From positions 1 to 17,535 of the forward strand of contig CAMJPH010000052.1 of the NCBI GenBank assembly GCA_946407715.1: a DNA stretch of 17,535 nucleotides, in the 5' to 3' direction. Shown here piece by piece: positions 5,864 to 16,940 of this stretch. How positions within the stretch are numbered: position 1 is the first letter of the stretch; each line of letters starts with the position of its first letter. This stretch comes from an uncultured Bacteroidales bacterium (GTDB lineage: Bacteria > Bacteroidota > Bacteroidia > Bacteroidales > WCHB1-69). The notes under the pieces are model-generated. The model made no database searches, had not been told where the DNA came from, and was given only the letters and a program-made list of their open reading frames with translations. Both the position numbers and the translations under genes were made by a program.

Positions 5864-5932
5864 GAGACTTAAGACTTGAGACTTTTTTTGGGGGATATTA
5901 GACTTTTCCACAGTCCTCAGTCCACAGTCCTA
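5864..5932. repeat. Heptamer-periodic tract at the rpoC stop codon
   Basis: There are two in-register blocks on the plus strand: GAGACTT, AAGACTT, GAGACTT (5864-5884), and CCACAGT, CCTCAGT, CCACAGT (5908-5928) running into CCTA. On the coding strand the second block starts at the TAG stop of rpoC (5930-5932). Between them is a short non-periodic stretch with a T-run and G-run. Confidence 0.8.
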
Positions 5933-8900
5933 ATCTTCCTCCTTTGACGCCATCAAAGATTCGTACTCTTCCTTCGAGCCAACCTCAATGTTCTGGTAAG
6001 CGCGGATACCCGTACCTGCCGGAATCTTCTGACCGACAATAACGTTCTCCTTCATACCGATCAGGCTATCGGATTTAGCGTTAATGGCGGCCTCAGTCAG
6101 CACCTTCGTCGTTTCCTGGAAGGATGCAGCGGAGATGAAGCTATGGGTTTGCAGAGAAGCGCGGGTGATACCTTGCAGAATCGGCTTACCGGTGGCCGGA
6201 CGAGCGTCGCGGGTCACCACCAAGCGCATATCCTTACGTTTCAACAATGAATTCACATCGCGAAGTTTCTTTGCAGAAATAATCTGACCCTTACGGACAG
6301 AATCGGAATCGCCGGCATCTTCAACCACCTTCTTATCCCAAATCTGGTCGTTCTCCTCTTGGAAGTCAATCTTGTTGATGAGCTCGCCTTGCAGGAACTT
6401 GGTGTCGCCCGGATCCTCAATCTCCATCTTGCGCATCATCTGACGCACAATGACTTCGAAGTGCTTGTCGTTGATCTTCACACCTTGCAGACGATACACC
6501 TCCTGAATCTCATTGATGATGTACTCTTGCACCTTTTGAGCACCCTTGATATTCAAGATGTCAACAGGAGTGAGAGAACCTTCGGACAGCGGCGTACCAG
6601 CTTTCACGAAGTCGTTCTCCTGTGCCAGAATCTGCTTAGATGTCGGGATGAGATAGGTCTTGGCACCTTCGCCAGAATCCACTCGCGGGGTGATCTTCAC
6701 CACACGATTACCACGTTTCAGCTTCTTCTCGAAGGAAACCACACCGTCAATTTCAGATACCACAGCGGGATCGGAAGGATTACGCGCCTCGAACAGTTCG
6801 GTCACACGCGGCAGACCGCCCGTGATATCGCCGGACTTACCGAAGGAACGCAGAATCTTAACTAAAATCTCACCGGAATCAATAACTTGACCTTCTTCTA
6901 CAGCAAGACGGGCACCCACAGGAACATCGAAGCTCTTGATGATATCTCCGTCCTCGTCGAGGATATTGATACTCGGGTTCTTCGTCTTCAGACGGCTCTC
7001 AATAATCACTTTGTCGTGAATATTGGTCTGCTCATCGGTTTCCACACGGTAGGTCACGCCCTCGATAATATCGTTGAACTGAACCTTACCAGCCACATCG
7101 GACAAAATCACAGCGTTGAAAGGATCCCAATCGGCAATCAGGTCGCCTTTCTTGATATTATCGCCGTGTTTGAAATAGAGGTTAGAACCGTAAGGCACAT
7201 TGGCAGATGACAAAGCCACGCCCGTCTTCACGTCAATAATCTTGATTTCAGCGGTACGGCCAATCACCTTATAGTAGAACTTGCCCGTATCGTCGGTTTT
7301 CTCCAACGCACGAAGCTCGTCAATGCTCAACACACCGTCGTAAGAAGCCATGATGCTGCTGTTGGCGGCCACGTTACCGGCCACACCACCGACGTGGAAC
7401 GTACGCAGTGTCAGCTGAGTACCAGGCTCACCGATTGACTGGGCGGCAATCACACCTACGGCCTCGCCAATCTGCACCATCTTGCCGGTAGCCAGGTTAC
7501 GTCCGTAACATTTCTGGCAGATACCGTGTTTGGATTCGCAGGTCGGCACCGAACGGATTTCCACCTCCTCGATAGGAGAATCCTCAATAATTTGGCAATA
7601 TTTCTCAGTCAACTCCTCACCGGCTTTGATAATCAACTCACCGGTCTGAGGATGATAAACGTCATGCAACGTCACACGACCTAACAGACGGTCATACAAC
7701 GTTTCCACGACCTCTTCGTTGTTCTTCAATGCGCTCACGGTCATACCGCGCAGCGTACCGCAGTCTTCCTCGTTGATAATCACATCGTGGGAAACATCAA
7801 CCAAACGACGGGTCAGATAACCTGCGTCAGCGGTCTTCAATGCGGTATCTGCCAAACCCTTACGGGCACCGTGCGTGGAGATGAAGTACTCTTGCACAGA
7901 AAGGCCTTCCTTGAAGTTGGACAAAATGGGGTTCTCGATAATCTCACCACCGGAAGAGCCAGCCTTACTGGGTTTTGCCATCAGACCACGCATACCGGAC
8001 AGCTGACGAATCTGCTCCGCAGAACCACGGGCACCGGAGTCGCGCATCATGTGTACAGGGTTGAAGCCCTGACGGTCTTCTTCAATCTCCTTCATGAGAA
8101 TCTTGGAAAGACGCGCGTTGCACTGTGACCACACATCAATAACCTGGTTGTAACGCTCAGTATTGGTGATGAAACCCATGTTGTAGTTCATCGTGATTTC
8201 ATCAACTTGAGCATTGGCCTCAGCAATCAACTTCGGTTTCTCGGCAGGCACAATCACATCGCCAAGATTGAACGACATACCGCCCTCGTATGCCATACGG
8301 TAACCGAGAGTCATAATGTCATCGAGAAACTGTGTACAGGATTTGTTGCCGCACTTGATGAGCACATCGCCGATGATGTCGCGCAACGCTTTCTTGGTCA
8401 GCAACATATTGATATAGCCATAATCTTTCGGCACCACTTGGTTGAACATCACGCGACCCACGGTGGTATCGACGATTTTCTTGGTACCCTGCCCGTCAAT
8501 ATCGACGCGGCATTTGATTTTGGCATTCAGATGGATTTTCTTTTCGTTATAAGCAATCATCACCTCTTCCGGTCCGTAGAAGATACCGCCTTCGCCGGGA
8601 ACTTTATGGTCGGGCGTGGAGGGCAGTTCCTTCGTAATGTAGTACAGACCGAGCACCATGTCCTGAGAAGGCACGGTCACGGGCGCACCGTTAGCGGGGT
8701 TGAGGATGTTGTGGGAAGCCATCATCAGCATCTGGGCCTCCATGATGGCAGCGTTGCCCAGCGGCACGTGTACAGCCATTTGGTCACCGTCGAAGTCGGC
8801 GTTGAATGCCGTACAGCACAACGGGTGCAGTCTGATAGCCTTACCTTCGACCAAACGCGGCTGGAACGCCTGAATACCCAGACGGTGCAGCGTAGGAGCA

Positions 8901-10216
8901 CGGTTCAGCAACACGGGGTGACCCTTGAGGATGTTCTCGAGAATTTCCCACACCACGGGATCCTTTCGATCGACAATCTTCTTGGCGGATTTCACCGTCT
9001 TCACAATACCTCTTTCGAGGATTTTGCGGATGACAAACGGTTTGAACAGCTCAGCAGCCATATCTTTCGGCAGACCGCACTCGTTCAAGTGCAAATCGGG
9101 ACCGACAACGATAACGGAACGGCCAGAGTAGTCAACACGTTTACCAAGCAAGTTCTGACGGAAACGACCTTGTTTACCTTTCAAGCTGTCAGAGAGGGAC
9201 TTCAACGCACGGTTGGACTCCGTTCTCACGGCGCTGGATTTCTTGGAGTTATCGAACAGGGAATCCACAGCTTCCTGCAACATACGTTTCTCGTTGCGCA
9301 TGATAACATCGGGAGCCTTGATTTCCATGAGGCGTTTCAGACGGTTGTTACGGATGATGACTCGACGGTAGAGGTCATTGAGGTCGGAGGTGGCGAAACG
9401 ACCGCCATCCAACGGAACCAACGGACGCAATTCCGGCGGAATCACCGGCACGGTCTTCACAATCATGCGCTCCGGACGGTTGTCGGCGCGTTTGCGGCTG
9501 TCGCGGAACGCCTCGAACACGTGCAGACGTTTCAGCAGGTCTTTTTTACGCTGCTGCGAAGTCTCGCGGTTGGCGCGGTCGCGAAGCTCGTAAGATTCGG
9601 CATCCAAATCCACCTTGCAGAGCAGATCGTACAATGCCTCGGCACCCATCTTGGCGATGAACTTGTTGGGGTCAGTATCTTCCAAAAGACGATTTTCGGC
9701 AGGCAATTTCTCAACCAACTCGAAATACTCCTCTTCGTTGAGCAGTTTGCCTTTCGTAATCGTATCACTTTCCATGATGCCGCCTTGTATCACAATATAT
9801 TTCTCGTAATACACCACAGCTTCCACTTCCTTCGTGGCAAGACCCAAAAGAGCACCGATCTTGTTCGGCAGGGACTTGAAGAACCAGATGTGCGCCACGG
9901 GTACAACCAACTGGATATGTCCCATACGCTCACGACGCACCTTGCGCTCGGTTACTTCCACACCGCAACGGTCGCAAATCACACCTTTGTAACGGATTCT
10001 CTTGTACTTACCGCAGTGACATTCCCAGTCTTTCATCGGACCGAAAATCTTCTCGCAGAACAAGCCGTCGCGTTCGGGCTTCAACGTCCTGTAGTTGATG
10101 GTCTCCGGTTTCAACACCTCGCCGTGCGACTGCTCGAGAATCGTCTCGGGAGATGCCAGACTGATGGTTATTTTATGAAACTCCTTACGGGTATTATTAT
10201 CTTTTCTGAGAGCCAT
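5930..10216 (-). CDS. rpoC: RNA polymerase beta' subunit
   Basis: 1428 residues, full length. RpoC carries half of the active-centre cleft of the multisubunit RNA polymerase. The first zinc ribbon uses C66, C68, C81 and C84 (CHCGK...CDRCG). The catalytic Mg-binding loop NADFDGDQM is at 472-480 with D474, D476 and D478 intact. The bridge-helix/trigger-loop region includes [19 protein letters not shown] and [18 protein letters not shown] second zinc site is formed by a Cys of the EDCGTLRG segment together with [11 protein letters not shown]. The C-terminal tail is acidic (MASKEED). The ATG start lies 24 bases after the rpoB stop, so the two are translated from one mRNA. No frameshift is seen. 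An 828-codon open frame on the opposite strand is a shadow of this gene. Confidence 0.99.
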   Translation of the reverse strand: MALRKDNNTRKEFHKITISLASPETILEQSHGEVLKPETINYRTLKPERDGLFCEKIFGPMKDWECHCGKYKRIRYKGVICDRCGVEVTERKVRRERMGHIQLVVPVAHIWFFKSLPNKIGALLGLATKEVEAVVYYEKYIVIQGGIMESDTITKGKLLNEEEYFELVEKLPAENRLLEDTDPNKFIAKMGAEALYDLLCKVDLDAESYELRDRANRETSQQRKKDLLKRLHVFEAFRDSRKRADNRPERMIVKTVPVIPPELRPLVPLDGGRFATSDLNDLYRRVIIRNNRLKRLMEIKAPDVIMRNEKRMLQEAVDSLFDNSKKSSAVRTESNRALKSLSDSLKGKQGRFRQNLLGKRVDYSGRSVIVVGPDLHLNECGLPKDMAAELFKPFVIRKILERGIVKTVKSAKKIVDRKDPVVWEILENILKGHPVLLNRAPTLHRLGIQAFQPRLVEGKAIRLHPLCCTAFNADFDGDQMAVHVPLGNAAIMEAQMLMMASHNILNPANGAPVTVPSQDMVLGLYYITKELPSTPDHKVPGEGGIFYGPEEVMIAYNEKKIHLNAKIKCRVDIDGQGTKKIVDTTVGRVMFNQVVPKDYGYINMLLTKKALRDIIGDVLIKCGNKSCTQFLDDIMTLGYRMAYEGGMSFNLGDVIVPAEKPKLIAEANAQVDEITMNYNMGFITNTERYNQVIDVWSQCNARLSKILMKEIEEDRQGFNPVHMMRDSGARGSAEQIRQLSGMRGLMAKPSKAGSSGGEIIENPILSNFKEGLSVQEYFISTHGARKGLADTALKTADAGYLTRRLVDVSHDVIINEEDCGTLRGMTVSALKNNEEVVETLYDRLLGRVTLHDVYHPQTGELIIKAGEELTEKYCQIIEDSPIEEVEIRSVPTCESKHGICQKCYGRNLATGKMVQIGEAVGVIAAQSIGEPGTQLTLRTFHVGGVAGNVAANSSIMASYDGVLSIDELRALEKTDDTGKFYYKVIGRTAEIKIIDVKTGVALSSANVPYGSNLYFKHGDNIKKGDLIADWDPFNAVILSDVAGKVQFNDIIEGVTYRVETDEQTNIHDKVIIESRLKTKNPSINILDEDGDIIKSFDVPVGARLAVEEGQVIDSGEILVKILRSFGKSGDITGGLPRVTELFEARNPSDPAVVSEIDGVVSFEKKLKRGNRVVKITPRVDSGEGAKTYLIPTSKQILAQENDFVKAGTPLSEGSLTPVDILNIKGAQKVQEYIINEIQEVYRLQGVKINDKHFEVIVRQMMRKMEIEDPGDTKFLQGELINKIDFQEENDQIWDKKVVEDAGDSDSVRKGQIISAKKLRDVNSLLKRKDMRLVVTRDARPATGKPILQGITRASLQTHSFISAASFQETTKVLTEAAINAKSDSLIGMKENVIVGQKIPAGTGIRAYQNIEVGSKEEYESLMASKEED

Positions 10217-10240
10217 TTTCTTTCAGATGTTTTTTATTTC

Positions 10241-13200
10241 TTATTCAAATTTAATATCCAAGCACAGACCGCGCAACTCATTGACCAGCACGTTGAAAGA
10301 TTCAGGAATGCCAGCCACGGGCATATTGTCACCTTTCACGATGGCCTCGTATGCCTTGGCTCTGCCGACCACATCATCCGACTTGACCGTCAGAATCTCT
10401 TGCAACACATTGGATGCACCGTATGCTTCGATAGCCCACACCTCCATTTCACCGAAACGCTGACCGCCGAACTGGGCTTTACCGCCAAGAGGCTGTTGTG
10501 TAATCAGAGAATAAGGTCCGATGGAACGAGCGTGCATCTTGTCATCAACCATGTGGTGCAGCTTCAGATAGTAGATGTAACCCACGGTCGCTTTCTGGTG
10601 GAAAGGCTCGCCTGTTTCACCATCATACAGTTGCGTGCTTCCGTTCTCCGGCAGTCCGGCTTCACGGAGCAACGCATTAATCTGATCGAGTGAAGCACCA
10701 TCGAAAATCGGGGTGGCATATTTGACACCCGTTTTCTTACCCGCCCAAGCCAAAACGGTCTCGTAAATCTGACCGAGGTTCATACGGGAAGGCACACCTA
10801 ACGGGTTCAGCACCACGTCAACGGGACGACCATCCTCAAGGAACGGAAGATCCTCCTGACGGACAATCTTGGCCACGCAACCCTTGTTACCGTGACGACC
10901 AGCCATCTTGTCACCCACACGCAGCTTACGCTTGTTGGCGACATAGACCTTGGCCATTTGCACGATACCGGAAGGCAGCTCGGTGCCTATAGTAGCATCG
11001 AAAATCTCACGCGTGCGGCGGGACTCAATGTCACGAACTTTCACCAGATAGTTGCGGATAACCGTGGCAACCATGCCGTTCACACGGCTGTCATTAGTCC
11101 ATTTGGAAACGGATACCGTTTTATAATCAATGGAGTTCAAAATCCTTTGTGAGAACTTAGAACCTTTTTGAACAACGGGTTCTTTGGTGTCGTTGTAAAC
11201 CACATGGGCTACCCTACCCTCCAGTATCTTGTACAGTTTGCCGACAAGGGTCTCTTTCAGGGAATCCAACTCCACCTGGTATTTCGACTTGATTTCCTCT
11301 TCGATGTCCTTATCTTTGGTTTTTGACTTTCTATCTTTAATCAGACGGGACATGGATTTCGCACCGATAACCACGCCACGCATGGCTGGAGGCGCTTTGA
11401 GGGAGGCATCCTTCACATCGCCGGCCTTGTCTCCAAAGATGGCTCGAAGCAGCTTTTCCTCAGGAGTCGGATAAGACTCGCCTTTCGGGGTGATTTTACC
11501 AATCAAGATATCCCCTTCTTTCACTTCCGCACCCACACGAATCAGACCATCTTCGTTCAAATCCTTAGTCGTTTCGGATGAGACATTCGGAATATCGTTG
11601 GTAAGAACCTCTTGTCCGCGCTTGGTATCGCGAACTTCCAAGGTGAAAGACTCAATGTGAATGGATGTATATAAATCGTCAGTGACCGCTTTCTCGGAAA
11701 TCACGACGGCATCCTCGAAGTTATAGCCCTTCCAAGGCATGAAAGCCACCATCAGGTTGCGACCGAGAGCCAATTCACCGTTTTCAGTGGCATAGCCTTC
11801 CGTCAGCACATCCCCTTTCTTGACCTTCTGCCCCTTCGTCACGATCGGACGCTGGTTAAAGCAGGAGTTCTGGTTCGTTCTTCTGAATTTCAGGAGCTGA
11901 TAATTTTTGACATTTGAGTCGAAGCTGACCAACTCTTCCGCAGCAGTACGTTCGTAATCAATCTCAATATGCTGCGCATCAACGGATTTAACCACACCAT
12001 TGCCTTCTGCAAGCAACACCACACGGGAATCCACAGCCACACGGTGTTCCAGACCAGTACCCACGATAGGCGCTTCGGGGCGCAACAACGGCACGGCCTG
12101 ACGCATCATGTTGGATCCCATCAACGCACGGTTAGCGTCATCGTTTTCCAAGAACGGGATCAGAGATGCAGCGATGGATGCAATCTGGTTGGGAGCAATG
12201 TCTATCAAGTCAATTTCCTCACGCGGCAGGATAGGATAATCTGCCAAACGGCGTGCCTTCACCTTTTCGCCGAGCAGACCGTTCTCGTCCATTGGCGTGT
12301 TGGCTTGTGCGATACGTTTGTTGTCCTCCTCCTCGGCGGTCAAGAAGATGGGCGGCTCGTCAAAGCGCACCTGTCCGTTATCGACACGACGATACGGAGT
12401 TTCAATGAAACCGAGGTCATTGATGCGGGCGAAAACGCAAAGGGAGGAAATCAGACCGATGTTGGGGCCTTCAGGGGTCTCAATCGTACACAAACGGCCA
12501 TAGTGCGTGTAGTGTACGTCACGTACCTCGAAACCAGCACGCTCACGGGACAAACCTCCGGGACCCAAAGCCGAAATTCTGCGCTTGTGCGTGATTTCAG
12601 ACAACGGGTTGGTTTGGTCCATGAACTGCGACAGCTGGTTCGTGCCAAAGAAGGAGTTCACCACTGAAGACAAAGTCTTGGCATTTATCAAATCCTGCGG
12701 ATAGAAGGATTCATGGTCGCGCACGTTCATCTTCTCACGAATGGTGCGAGCCATGCGGTTCAGGCCAAGGCTGAACTGGTTATATAATTGTTCACCGACA
12801 GTACGGACACGTCTATTGCTCAAGTGATCGATATCGTCAACTTCCGTCTTCGAGTTAATCAGTTCAACCAGATAACGGATAATGGAGATAATATCCTCAT
12901 TCGTGAGCACGCCCGTTTCCATCGGGATGTTCAAATTCAGTTTCTTGTTGATACGATAGCGTCCAACTTCGCCGAGGTCATAACGTTTCTCGGAGAAGAA
13001 GAGCTTGTCGAGAGTGGCGCGTGCCGTTTCCTCGTCAGGTGCCTGAGTGCTCTTCAACTGCATATAGATGTACTCGATGGCTTGTTTGCCAGAGTTCGTT
13101 GGATCTTTCTGCAAAGTGTTGAAAATCACAGAGTAGTCAACCTGTTTCTCATCCTGTTTATGGAAAAGCACGGTCTTGATATTCGCATCCGCCACCATGT

Positions 13201-14044
13201 TGATGTGGTCTTTCTCGAATACGGTTTCACGGTCAATGATTACTTCCGTACGTTCGATGTTCACCACCTCACCGGTCTCGTCATCTACAAAATCCTCGTA
13301 CCATGTCTTGGTAACGGCAGCCGCAAGTTTCTGTCCCACATACTTCTTCAAGTTTGCTTTGGATGCCTTCACCTCCTCAGCGATGTCGAAAATGCTGAGG
13401 ATGTCCTTGTCCGTCTCGTAGCCGATGGCGCGCAACAGCGTAGTGACCGGCAGTTTCTTCTTACGGTCGATGTAAGCGTAAAGGACATTGTTGATGTCGG
13501 TGGTGAATTCCATCCAAGAACCCTTGAAGGGGATGATGCGGGCGGAATAGAGGGGCGTACCGTTGGAGTGGTACGAGAAACCGAAGAACACACCTGGGGA
13601 ACGGTGCAACTGGGAGACGACCACGCGCTCCGCACCGTTGATGATGAAAGTGCCGCTCGGGGTCATATACGGGATCATACCCAAATAGACTTCCTGCACA
13701 CGAGCTTCTTCAAAACCCTCGTGTTCCTCGTCGTTGCATTTCAGCTGCAACTTGGCTTTAAGGGGTACACTGTATGTCAAGCCTCTTTCAAGGCATTCGT
13801 CCATGGAATAGCGAGGAAAATCAATATAATAGTCTAAAAATTCCAGAACGAAACAATTTCTTGCGTCCGTAATCGGGAAATTTTCCGCAAATGCCCGATA
13901 CAAGCCCTCGTTTTTGCGGGATTCCGGGTCTGTGTCAATCTGGAAAAATTCCTGGAATGACTTGAGCTGGATATCAAGGAAATCCGGAAATTCCACAGGT
14001 CTTGTGGTCGCAAAACTAATTCTTTTATTTTTTGTAGTTGACAA
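10241..14044 (-). CDS. rpoB: RNA polymerase beta subunit
   Basis: 1267 residues, full length. It forms the other half of the RNA polymerase active centre and is the rifampicin target. The rifampicin region contains [20 protein letters not shown] (471-490), with D476, H486 and S491 in the drug-sensitive form (E. coli 516, 526, 531). Other landmarks are [30 protein letters not shown] (read in parts, about 125-154) and [15 protein letters not shown] (521-535). The [12 protein letters not shown] block near the C-terminal third holds the active-site lysines. The start is odd. The only sensible initiation codon is TTG at 14042-14044: an in-frame TAA lies 15 bases upstream, and the next in-frame ATG is at residue 81. 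The resulting N-terminus ([14 protein letters not shown]) aligns with Bacteroides RpoB from memory. Confidence 0.98.
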   Translation of the reverse strand: MSTTKNKRISFATTRPVEFPDFLDIQLKSFQEFFQIDTDPESRKNEGLYRAFAENFPITDARNCFVLEFLDYYIDFPRYSMDECLERGLTYSVPLKAKLQLKCNDEEHEGFEEARVQEVYLGMIPYMTPSGTFIINGAERVVVSQLHRSPGVFFGFSYHSNGTPLYSARIIPFKGSWMEFTTDINNVLYAYIDRKKKLPVTTLLRAIGYETDKDILSIFDIAEEVKASKANLKKYVGQKLAAAVTKTWYEDFVDDETGEVVNIERTEVIIDRETVFEKDHINMVADANIKTVLFHKQDEKQVDYSVIFNTLQKDPTNSGKQAIEYIYMQLKSTQAPDEETARATLDKLFFSEKRYDLGEVGRYRINKKLNLNIPMETGVLTNEDIISIIRYLVELINSKTEVDDIDHLSNRRVRTVGEQLYNQFSLGLNRMARTIREKMNVRDHESFYPQDLINAKTLSSVVNSFFGTNQLSQFMDQTNPLSEITHKRRISALGPGGLSRERAGFEVRDVHYTHYGRLCTIETPEGPNIGLISSLCVFARINDLGFIETPYRRVDNGQVRFDEPPIFLTAEEEDNKRIAQANTPMDENGLLGEKVKARRLADYPILPREEIDLIDIAPNQIASIAASLIPFLENDDANRALMGSNMMRQAVPLLRPEAPIVGTGLEHRVAVDSRVVLLAEGNGVVKSVDAQHIEIDYERTAAEELVSFDSNVKNYQLLKFRRTNQNSCFNQRPIVTKGQKVKKGDVLTEGYATENGELALGRNLMVAFMPWKGYNFEDAVVISEKAVTDDLYTSIHIESFTLEVRDTKRGQEVLTNDIPNVSSETTKDLNEDGLIRVGAEVKEGDILIGKITPKGESYPTPEEKLLRAIFGDKAGDVKDASLKAPPAMRGVVIGAKSMSRLIKDRKSKTKDKDIEEEIKSKYQVELDSLKETLVGKLYKILEGRVAHVVYNDTKEPVVQKGSKFSQRILNSIDYKTVSVSKWTNDSRVNGMVATVIRNYLVKVRDIESRRTREIFDATIGTELPSGIVQMAKVYVANKRKLRVGDKMAGRHGNKGCVAKIVRQEDLPFLEDGRPVDVVLNPLGVPSRMNLGQIYETVLAWAGKKTGVKYATPIFDGASLDQINALLREAGLPENGSTQLYDGETGEPFHQKATVGYIYYLKLHHMVDDKMHARSIGPYSLITQQPLGGKAQFGGQRFGEMEVWAIEAYGASNVLQEILTVKSDDVVGRAKAYEAIVKGDNMPVAGIPESFNVLVNELRGLCLDIKFE

Positions 14045-14119
14045 GGCTTCTTGTTTTTATTTGACGAAAATACTGATTATTACCAAAATACCAATCAGCA
14101 GGTATTATAAAACAGCAAT

Positions 14120-14158
14120 AAGAACAAGGCTTCCGCCAGACGCGGAAGCGTTGTTCTT
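14120..14158. promoter_or_regulatory. Strong hairpin in the rplL-rpoB spacer
   Basis: Arms AAGAACAAGGCTTCCGC (14120-14136) and GCGGAAGCGTTGTTCTT (14142-14158) pair over 17 positions with one mismatch around a 5-base loop. It lies 22 bases past the rplL stop and about 76 bases before the rpoB start. The minus strand has no uninterrupted T-run after it. In E. coli the same spacer holds a partial terminator and an RNase III site, so attenuation or RNA processing that sets the ribosomal protein to polymerase ratio is a reasonable inference. The rest of the 136-base spacer shows no TAnnTTTG promoter. Confidence 0.75.
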
Positions 14159-14180
14159 TTGCTTGAGGTTAAAGTCGGAA

Positions 14181-14558
14181 CTATTTAATTTCGACTTCGG
14201 CACCGGCTTCCTCGAGGGATTTCTTCAAGGATTCAGCCTCTTCTTTGGAGATGCCTTCCTTCACGGCTTTGGGAGCGCCGTCAACCAATTCCTTGGCTTC
14301 CTTGAGGCCGAGGCTGGTGAGTTCCTTCACCAACTTGACAACCTGCAGCTTTTGACCGCCGGCGGCTTTCAGGATCACGTCGAACTCGGTCTTCTCCTCA
14401 GCAGCGGCTGCGCCACCTGCGGCGGGACCAGCGGCAACTGCAACAGCAGCAGCGGCGGGCTCGATACCGTATTCGTCTTTCAAAATTTGAGCTAATTCGT
14501 TAACTTCTTTAACGGTTAAGTTCACTAATTGTTCTGCAAATGCTTTCAAATCTGCCAT
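14181..14558 (-). CDS. rplL: 50S ribosomal protein L7/L12
   Basis: 125 residues. L7/L12 forms the flexible stalk that recruits translation GTPases to the 50S subunit. The N-terminal dimerisation domain ([20 protein letters not shown]) is followed by an Ala/Gly-rich hinge (about 34-52, [19 protein letters not shown]). The globular C-terminal domain has [20 protein letters not shown] and the conserved [20 protein letters not shown]. Length and layout are normal. The ATG is preceded by an A-rich leader with no Shine-Dalgarno. It follows rplJ by 49 bases, forming the usual L10-L12 pair, and is followed by the hairpin at 14120-14158. Confidence 0.98.
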   Translation of the reverse strand: MADLKAFAEQLVNLTVKEVNELAQILKDEYGIEPAAAAVAVAAGPAAGGAAAAEEKTEFDVILKAAGGQKLQVVKLVKELTSLGLKEAKELVDGAPKAVKEGISKEEAESLKKSLEEAGAEVEIK

Positions 14559-14607
14559 AATGTTATTTTTTTTATTGTTTTTACTTTATTGAATTGTTTT
14601 TTTGTTT

Positions 14608-15126
14608 TTATGCTCTTTCGGAAAGAGTCTTGACAATGCCGGCCAATTTGCCGCCGCCTGACTGCAAAGCAGAAACAACTTGTTTTGCAGGTGATTGCAG
14701 CAATGCCACAATGTCGCCGATCAATTCCTCGCGAGACTTGATGTTGCAAAGTGCCTCCAATTGGTCATCACCAATATAGACAGCTTCTTCAATGAAAGCG
14801 GCCTTGATGAGAGGCTTTGCGTTTTTCGCCCGAAAATCCTTTATCAATTTGGCGGGCACGTTACCCGTGTTGCACAACATCACAGCCGTAGGGCCATTCA
14901 AGGTCTCATACAACTCAGAATAGTCCTTGTCAGACTGTTCCATGGCACGTTTCAGAAGGGTGTTCTTCACAACCTTCAGTTTCACGTCCTTGCTGAAGCA
15001 CAACTTGCGTAACTGGTTGACTGTGCTAACCGTAAATCCGGAAATATCCGTTACATACACGTGAGAATAGTTAGCCAAGTCCTGGGAAATCTCTTCAATA
15101 ATCTGACTTTTTTGTTCTTTATTCAT
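14608..15126 (-). CDS. rplJ: 50S ribosomal protein L10
   Basis: 172 residues. L10 anchors L7/L12 dimers to 23S rRNA at the stalk base. The N-terminal rRNA-binding domain includes YVTDISGFTVSTVNQLRKLC (24-43) and LKVVKNTLLKRAME (51-64), followed by LNGPTAVMLC. The C-terminal helix that carries the L12 dimers follows at about 130-172 (SREELIGDIVALLQSPAKQV). The ATG lies only 15 bases after the rplA stop, leaving no room for the long structured L10 leader used for autoregulation in E. coli. Any feedback must act elsewhere, for example inside rplA or by coupling. Confidence 0.98.
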   Translation of the reverse strand: MNKEQKSQIIEEISQDLANYSHVYVTDISGFTVSTVNQLRKLCFSKDVKLKVVKNTLLKRAMEQSDKDYSELYETLNGPTAVMLCNTGNVPAKLIKDFRAKNAKPLIKAAFIEEAVYIGDDQLEALCNIKSREELIGDIVALLQSPAKQVVSALQSGGGKLAGIVKTLSERA

Positions 15127-15141
15127 ACTAACTAATCTTTT

Positions 15142-15837
15142 TTATACGGTAACTGATTTGGGATCCACTTGCACGCCGGGACTCATGGTGGTGGAGAGGT
15201 AGATGCTCTTGATGTAGGTACCTTTCGCACTGGTCGGTTTCAACTTGATTACCGTTGAGAGCATTTCACGAGCATTGTCGGTCAGCTGGTCAACGCTAAA
15301 GCGGTTTTTGCCGATTGACGTGTGGATGATACCATACTTGTCCACCTTGAAGTCGATCTTACCGGCTTTCACTTCGGAGACAGCCTTGCCAATCTCCATC
15401 GTGACGGTGCCGGACTTCGGGTTGGGCATCAAACCACGGGGACCGAGGATTCTACCCAGCGCACCGATTTTCGGCATCACGCTCGGCATGGTGATGATGA
15501 CATCAACATCCGTCCATCCCTGTTTGATTTTATCAACATATTCTTCCAAGCCGACGAAATCAGCACCCGCAGCCTTTGCCTCTTCCTCCTTGTCGGGAGT
15601 GCAGAGAACCAACACACGCACTTCCTTGCCCGTTCCATGGGGGAGCGTCACAATACCACGCACCATCTGGTTGGCCTTTCTCGGATCCACGCCCAAACGG
15701 ACATCGATGTCGAAAGAAGCGTCAAACTTGGTGTAGGTAAGGTTCTTCACCACTTGAATAGCTTCCGGCAGAGCGTATATTTTGCTCTTATCAAATTTGG
15801 CAAATGCTTCTTTGCGTTTTTTTGATATCTTAGCCAT
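15142..15837 (-). CDS. rplA: 50S ribosomal protein L1
   Basis: 231 residues. L1 binds 23S rRNA at the mobile stalk near the E site and in many bacteria represses the rplK-rplA unit by binding its mRNA. The hallmark [16 protein letters not shown] lies at 131-146, with [20 protein letters not shown] near 38-57 and [14 protein letters not shown] near 65-78. The N-terminus is basic ([19 protein letters not shown]). The start is ATG with an A-rich leader, 22 bases after the rplK stop. Length is normal for the family and no anomaly is seen. Confidence 0.98.
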   Translation of the reverse strand: MAKISKKRKEAFAKFDKSKIYALPEAIQVVKNLTYTKFDASFDIDVRLGVDPRKANQMVRGIVTLPHGTGKEVRVLVLCTPDKEEEAKAAGADFVGLEEYVDKIKQGWTDVDVIITMPSVMPKIGALGRILGPRGLMPNPKSGTVTMEIGKAVSEVKAGKIDFKVDKYGIIHTSIGKNRFSVDQLTDNAREMLSTVIKLKPTSAKGTYIKSIYLSTTMSPGVQVDPKSVTV

Positions 15838-15859
15838 TTGTTTTAATTTTACTTGTTAA

Positions 15860-16309
15860 TTAATTTTGCTCGAAAGGATTCTGACCACCCTTCACATTGA
15901 CACCCATGCTGCGTGCGGTGCCGGCAACCATAGACATAGCGGATTCGATTGTGAAACAATTCAAATCCTTCATCTTGATTTCGGCAATGCTGCGCACCTG
16001 ATCCCAAGTGATAGCGCCAACCTTAGTACGGTTGGGCTCGCCTGATCCTTTCTGAAGTTTGGCGGCCTCCATGATCTGTACAGCTACCGGGGGCGTTTTC
16101 GTAACAAAGTCGAAGGATTTGTCCTTATAGACTGTTATGATAACCGGAATCACTTTGCCAGCTAAATCCTGCGTACGAGAATTGAACTGTTTGCAAAATT
16201 CCATAATGTTCACGCCCTTGGAACCCAAAGCGGGACCTACCGGCGGTGACGGATTGGCGGCACCTCCCTTGATCTGTAACTTAATTAAGCCAGCAACTTC
16301 TTTTGCCAT
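15860..16309 (-). CDS. rplK: 50S ribosomal protein L11
   Basis: 149 residues. L11 sits at the GTPase-associated centre of the 50S subunit and is part of the thiostrepton site and of RelA signalling. The N-terminal domain has [20 protein letters not shown] (8-27) and [16 protein letters not shown]. The C-terminal RNA-binding domain has [38 protein letters not shown] and the family-typical AGTARSMGV. The ATG is 38 bases after the nusG stop. Genome order nusG-rplK-rplA is standard. Confidence 0.98.
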   Translation of the reverse strand: MAKEVAGLIKLQIKGGAANPSPPVGPALGSKGVNIMEFCKQFNSRTQDLAGKVIPVIITVYKDKSFDFVTKTPPVAVQIMEAAKLQKGSGEPNRTKVGAITWDQVRSIAEIKMKDLNCFTIESAMSMVAGTARSMGVNVKGGQNPFEQN

Positions 16310-16347
16310 TTTTTTAATTTTAATTGTGTGTAACTAATTTTCAGACA

Positions 16348-16902
16348 CTATATTTTTTCAACCTGCATAAAACCCAGTTCAAGCGGAGTTTTACGGCCGA
16401 AGATTTTCACCGTAATCTTCAGCTTCTTCTTCTCAGTGTCAATCTCTTCGATAACACCGTTGAAAGTGTTGAAAGGCCCATCAATAACCTTGACCTCCTC
16501 GCCTACAACGTACGGTTGGAGAAGATATTCATCCTGGGTGGACAATTCATCAACCTTACCTAACAGGCGGGAAACCTCATCTTTGCGCAGGGCAATAGGC
16601 GGATCGCTTTTCCGTTTGCACCCTACGAAACCCAGCACCCCAGGAATTTCGAGCAGCTTAGCACACACCTCCTGAGTCATAATCGCCTCAACGAATATGT
16701 AACTCGGGAAATAATTGCGCTCCTTCACCACTTTTTTCCCGTTTTTGGTGCTATGAAACACTTTTTCCGTAGGTATCAAAACTTCAAACACGGAATCCTT
16801 CAGATTGGAAAGCGCCACTTCACTGTCAATGTTCTGTTTGACTTTCTTCTCTGTCCCTGTAACAGATTTAATCACATACCACTTGCGCTCTAATTCAGCC
16901 AT
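16348..16902 (-). CDS. nusG: Transcription elongation/antitermination factor NusG
   Basis: 184 residues. NusG binds RNA polymerase across the clamp and couples it to Rho or the ribosome. The NGN domain (about 1-120) includes KWYVIKSVTGTEKKVKQNI (7-25) and NYFPSYIFVEA (63-73), with IPGVLGFVG at 86-94. The C-terminal KOW domain (133-184) contains VVGEEVKVIDGPFNTFNGVI and ends GFMQVEKI. Length fits Bacteroidota NusG, without the large insertions of some lineages. It follows secE by 38 bases, and its partners RpoB and RpoC are encoded in the same operon. Confidence 0.98.
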   Translation of the reverse strand: MAELERKWYVIKSVTGTEKKVKQNIDSEVALSNLKDSVFEVLIPTEKVFHSTKNGKKVVKERNYFPSYIFVEAIMTQEVCAKLLEIPGVLGFVGCKRKSDPPIALRKDEVSRLLGKVDELSTQDEYLLQPYVVGEEVKVIDGPFNTFNGVIEEIDTEKKKLKITVKIFGRKTPLELGFMQVEKI

Positions 16903-16940
16903 GTCAAGTATCTTTGGATATAACGTCTGCTATAAAGAAA

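Noticed and set aside
8207..10693. 828-codon open frame on the plus strand opposite rpoC and the end of rpoB
   Set aside because: It is fully antisense to conserved rpoC/rpoB codons, His/Thr-rich as expected from the complement of biased codons, and crosses a gene boundary. It is a shadow frame.
12788..13837. 349-codon open frame on the plus strand opposite rpoB
   Set aside because: Antisense to a highly conserved gene with no domain resemblance. Codon-bias shadow.
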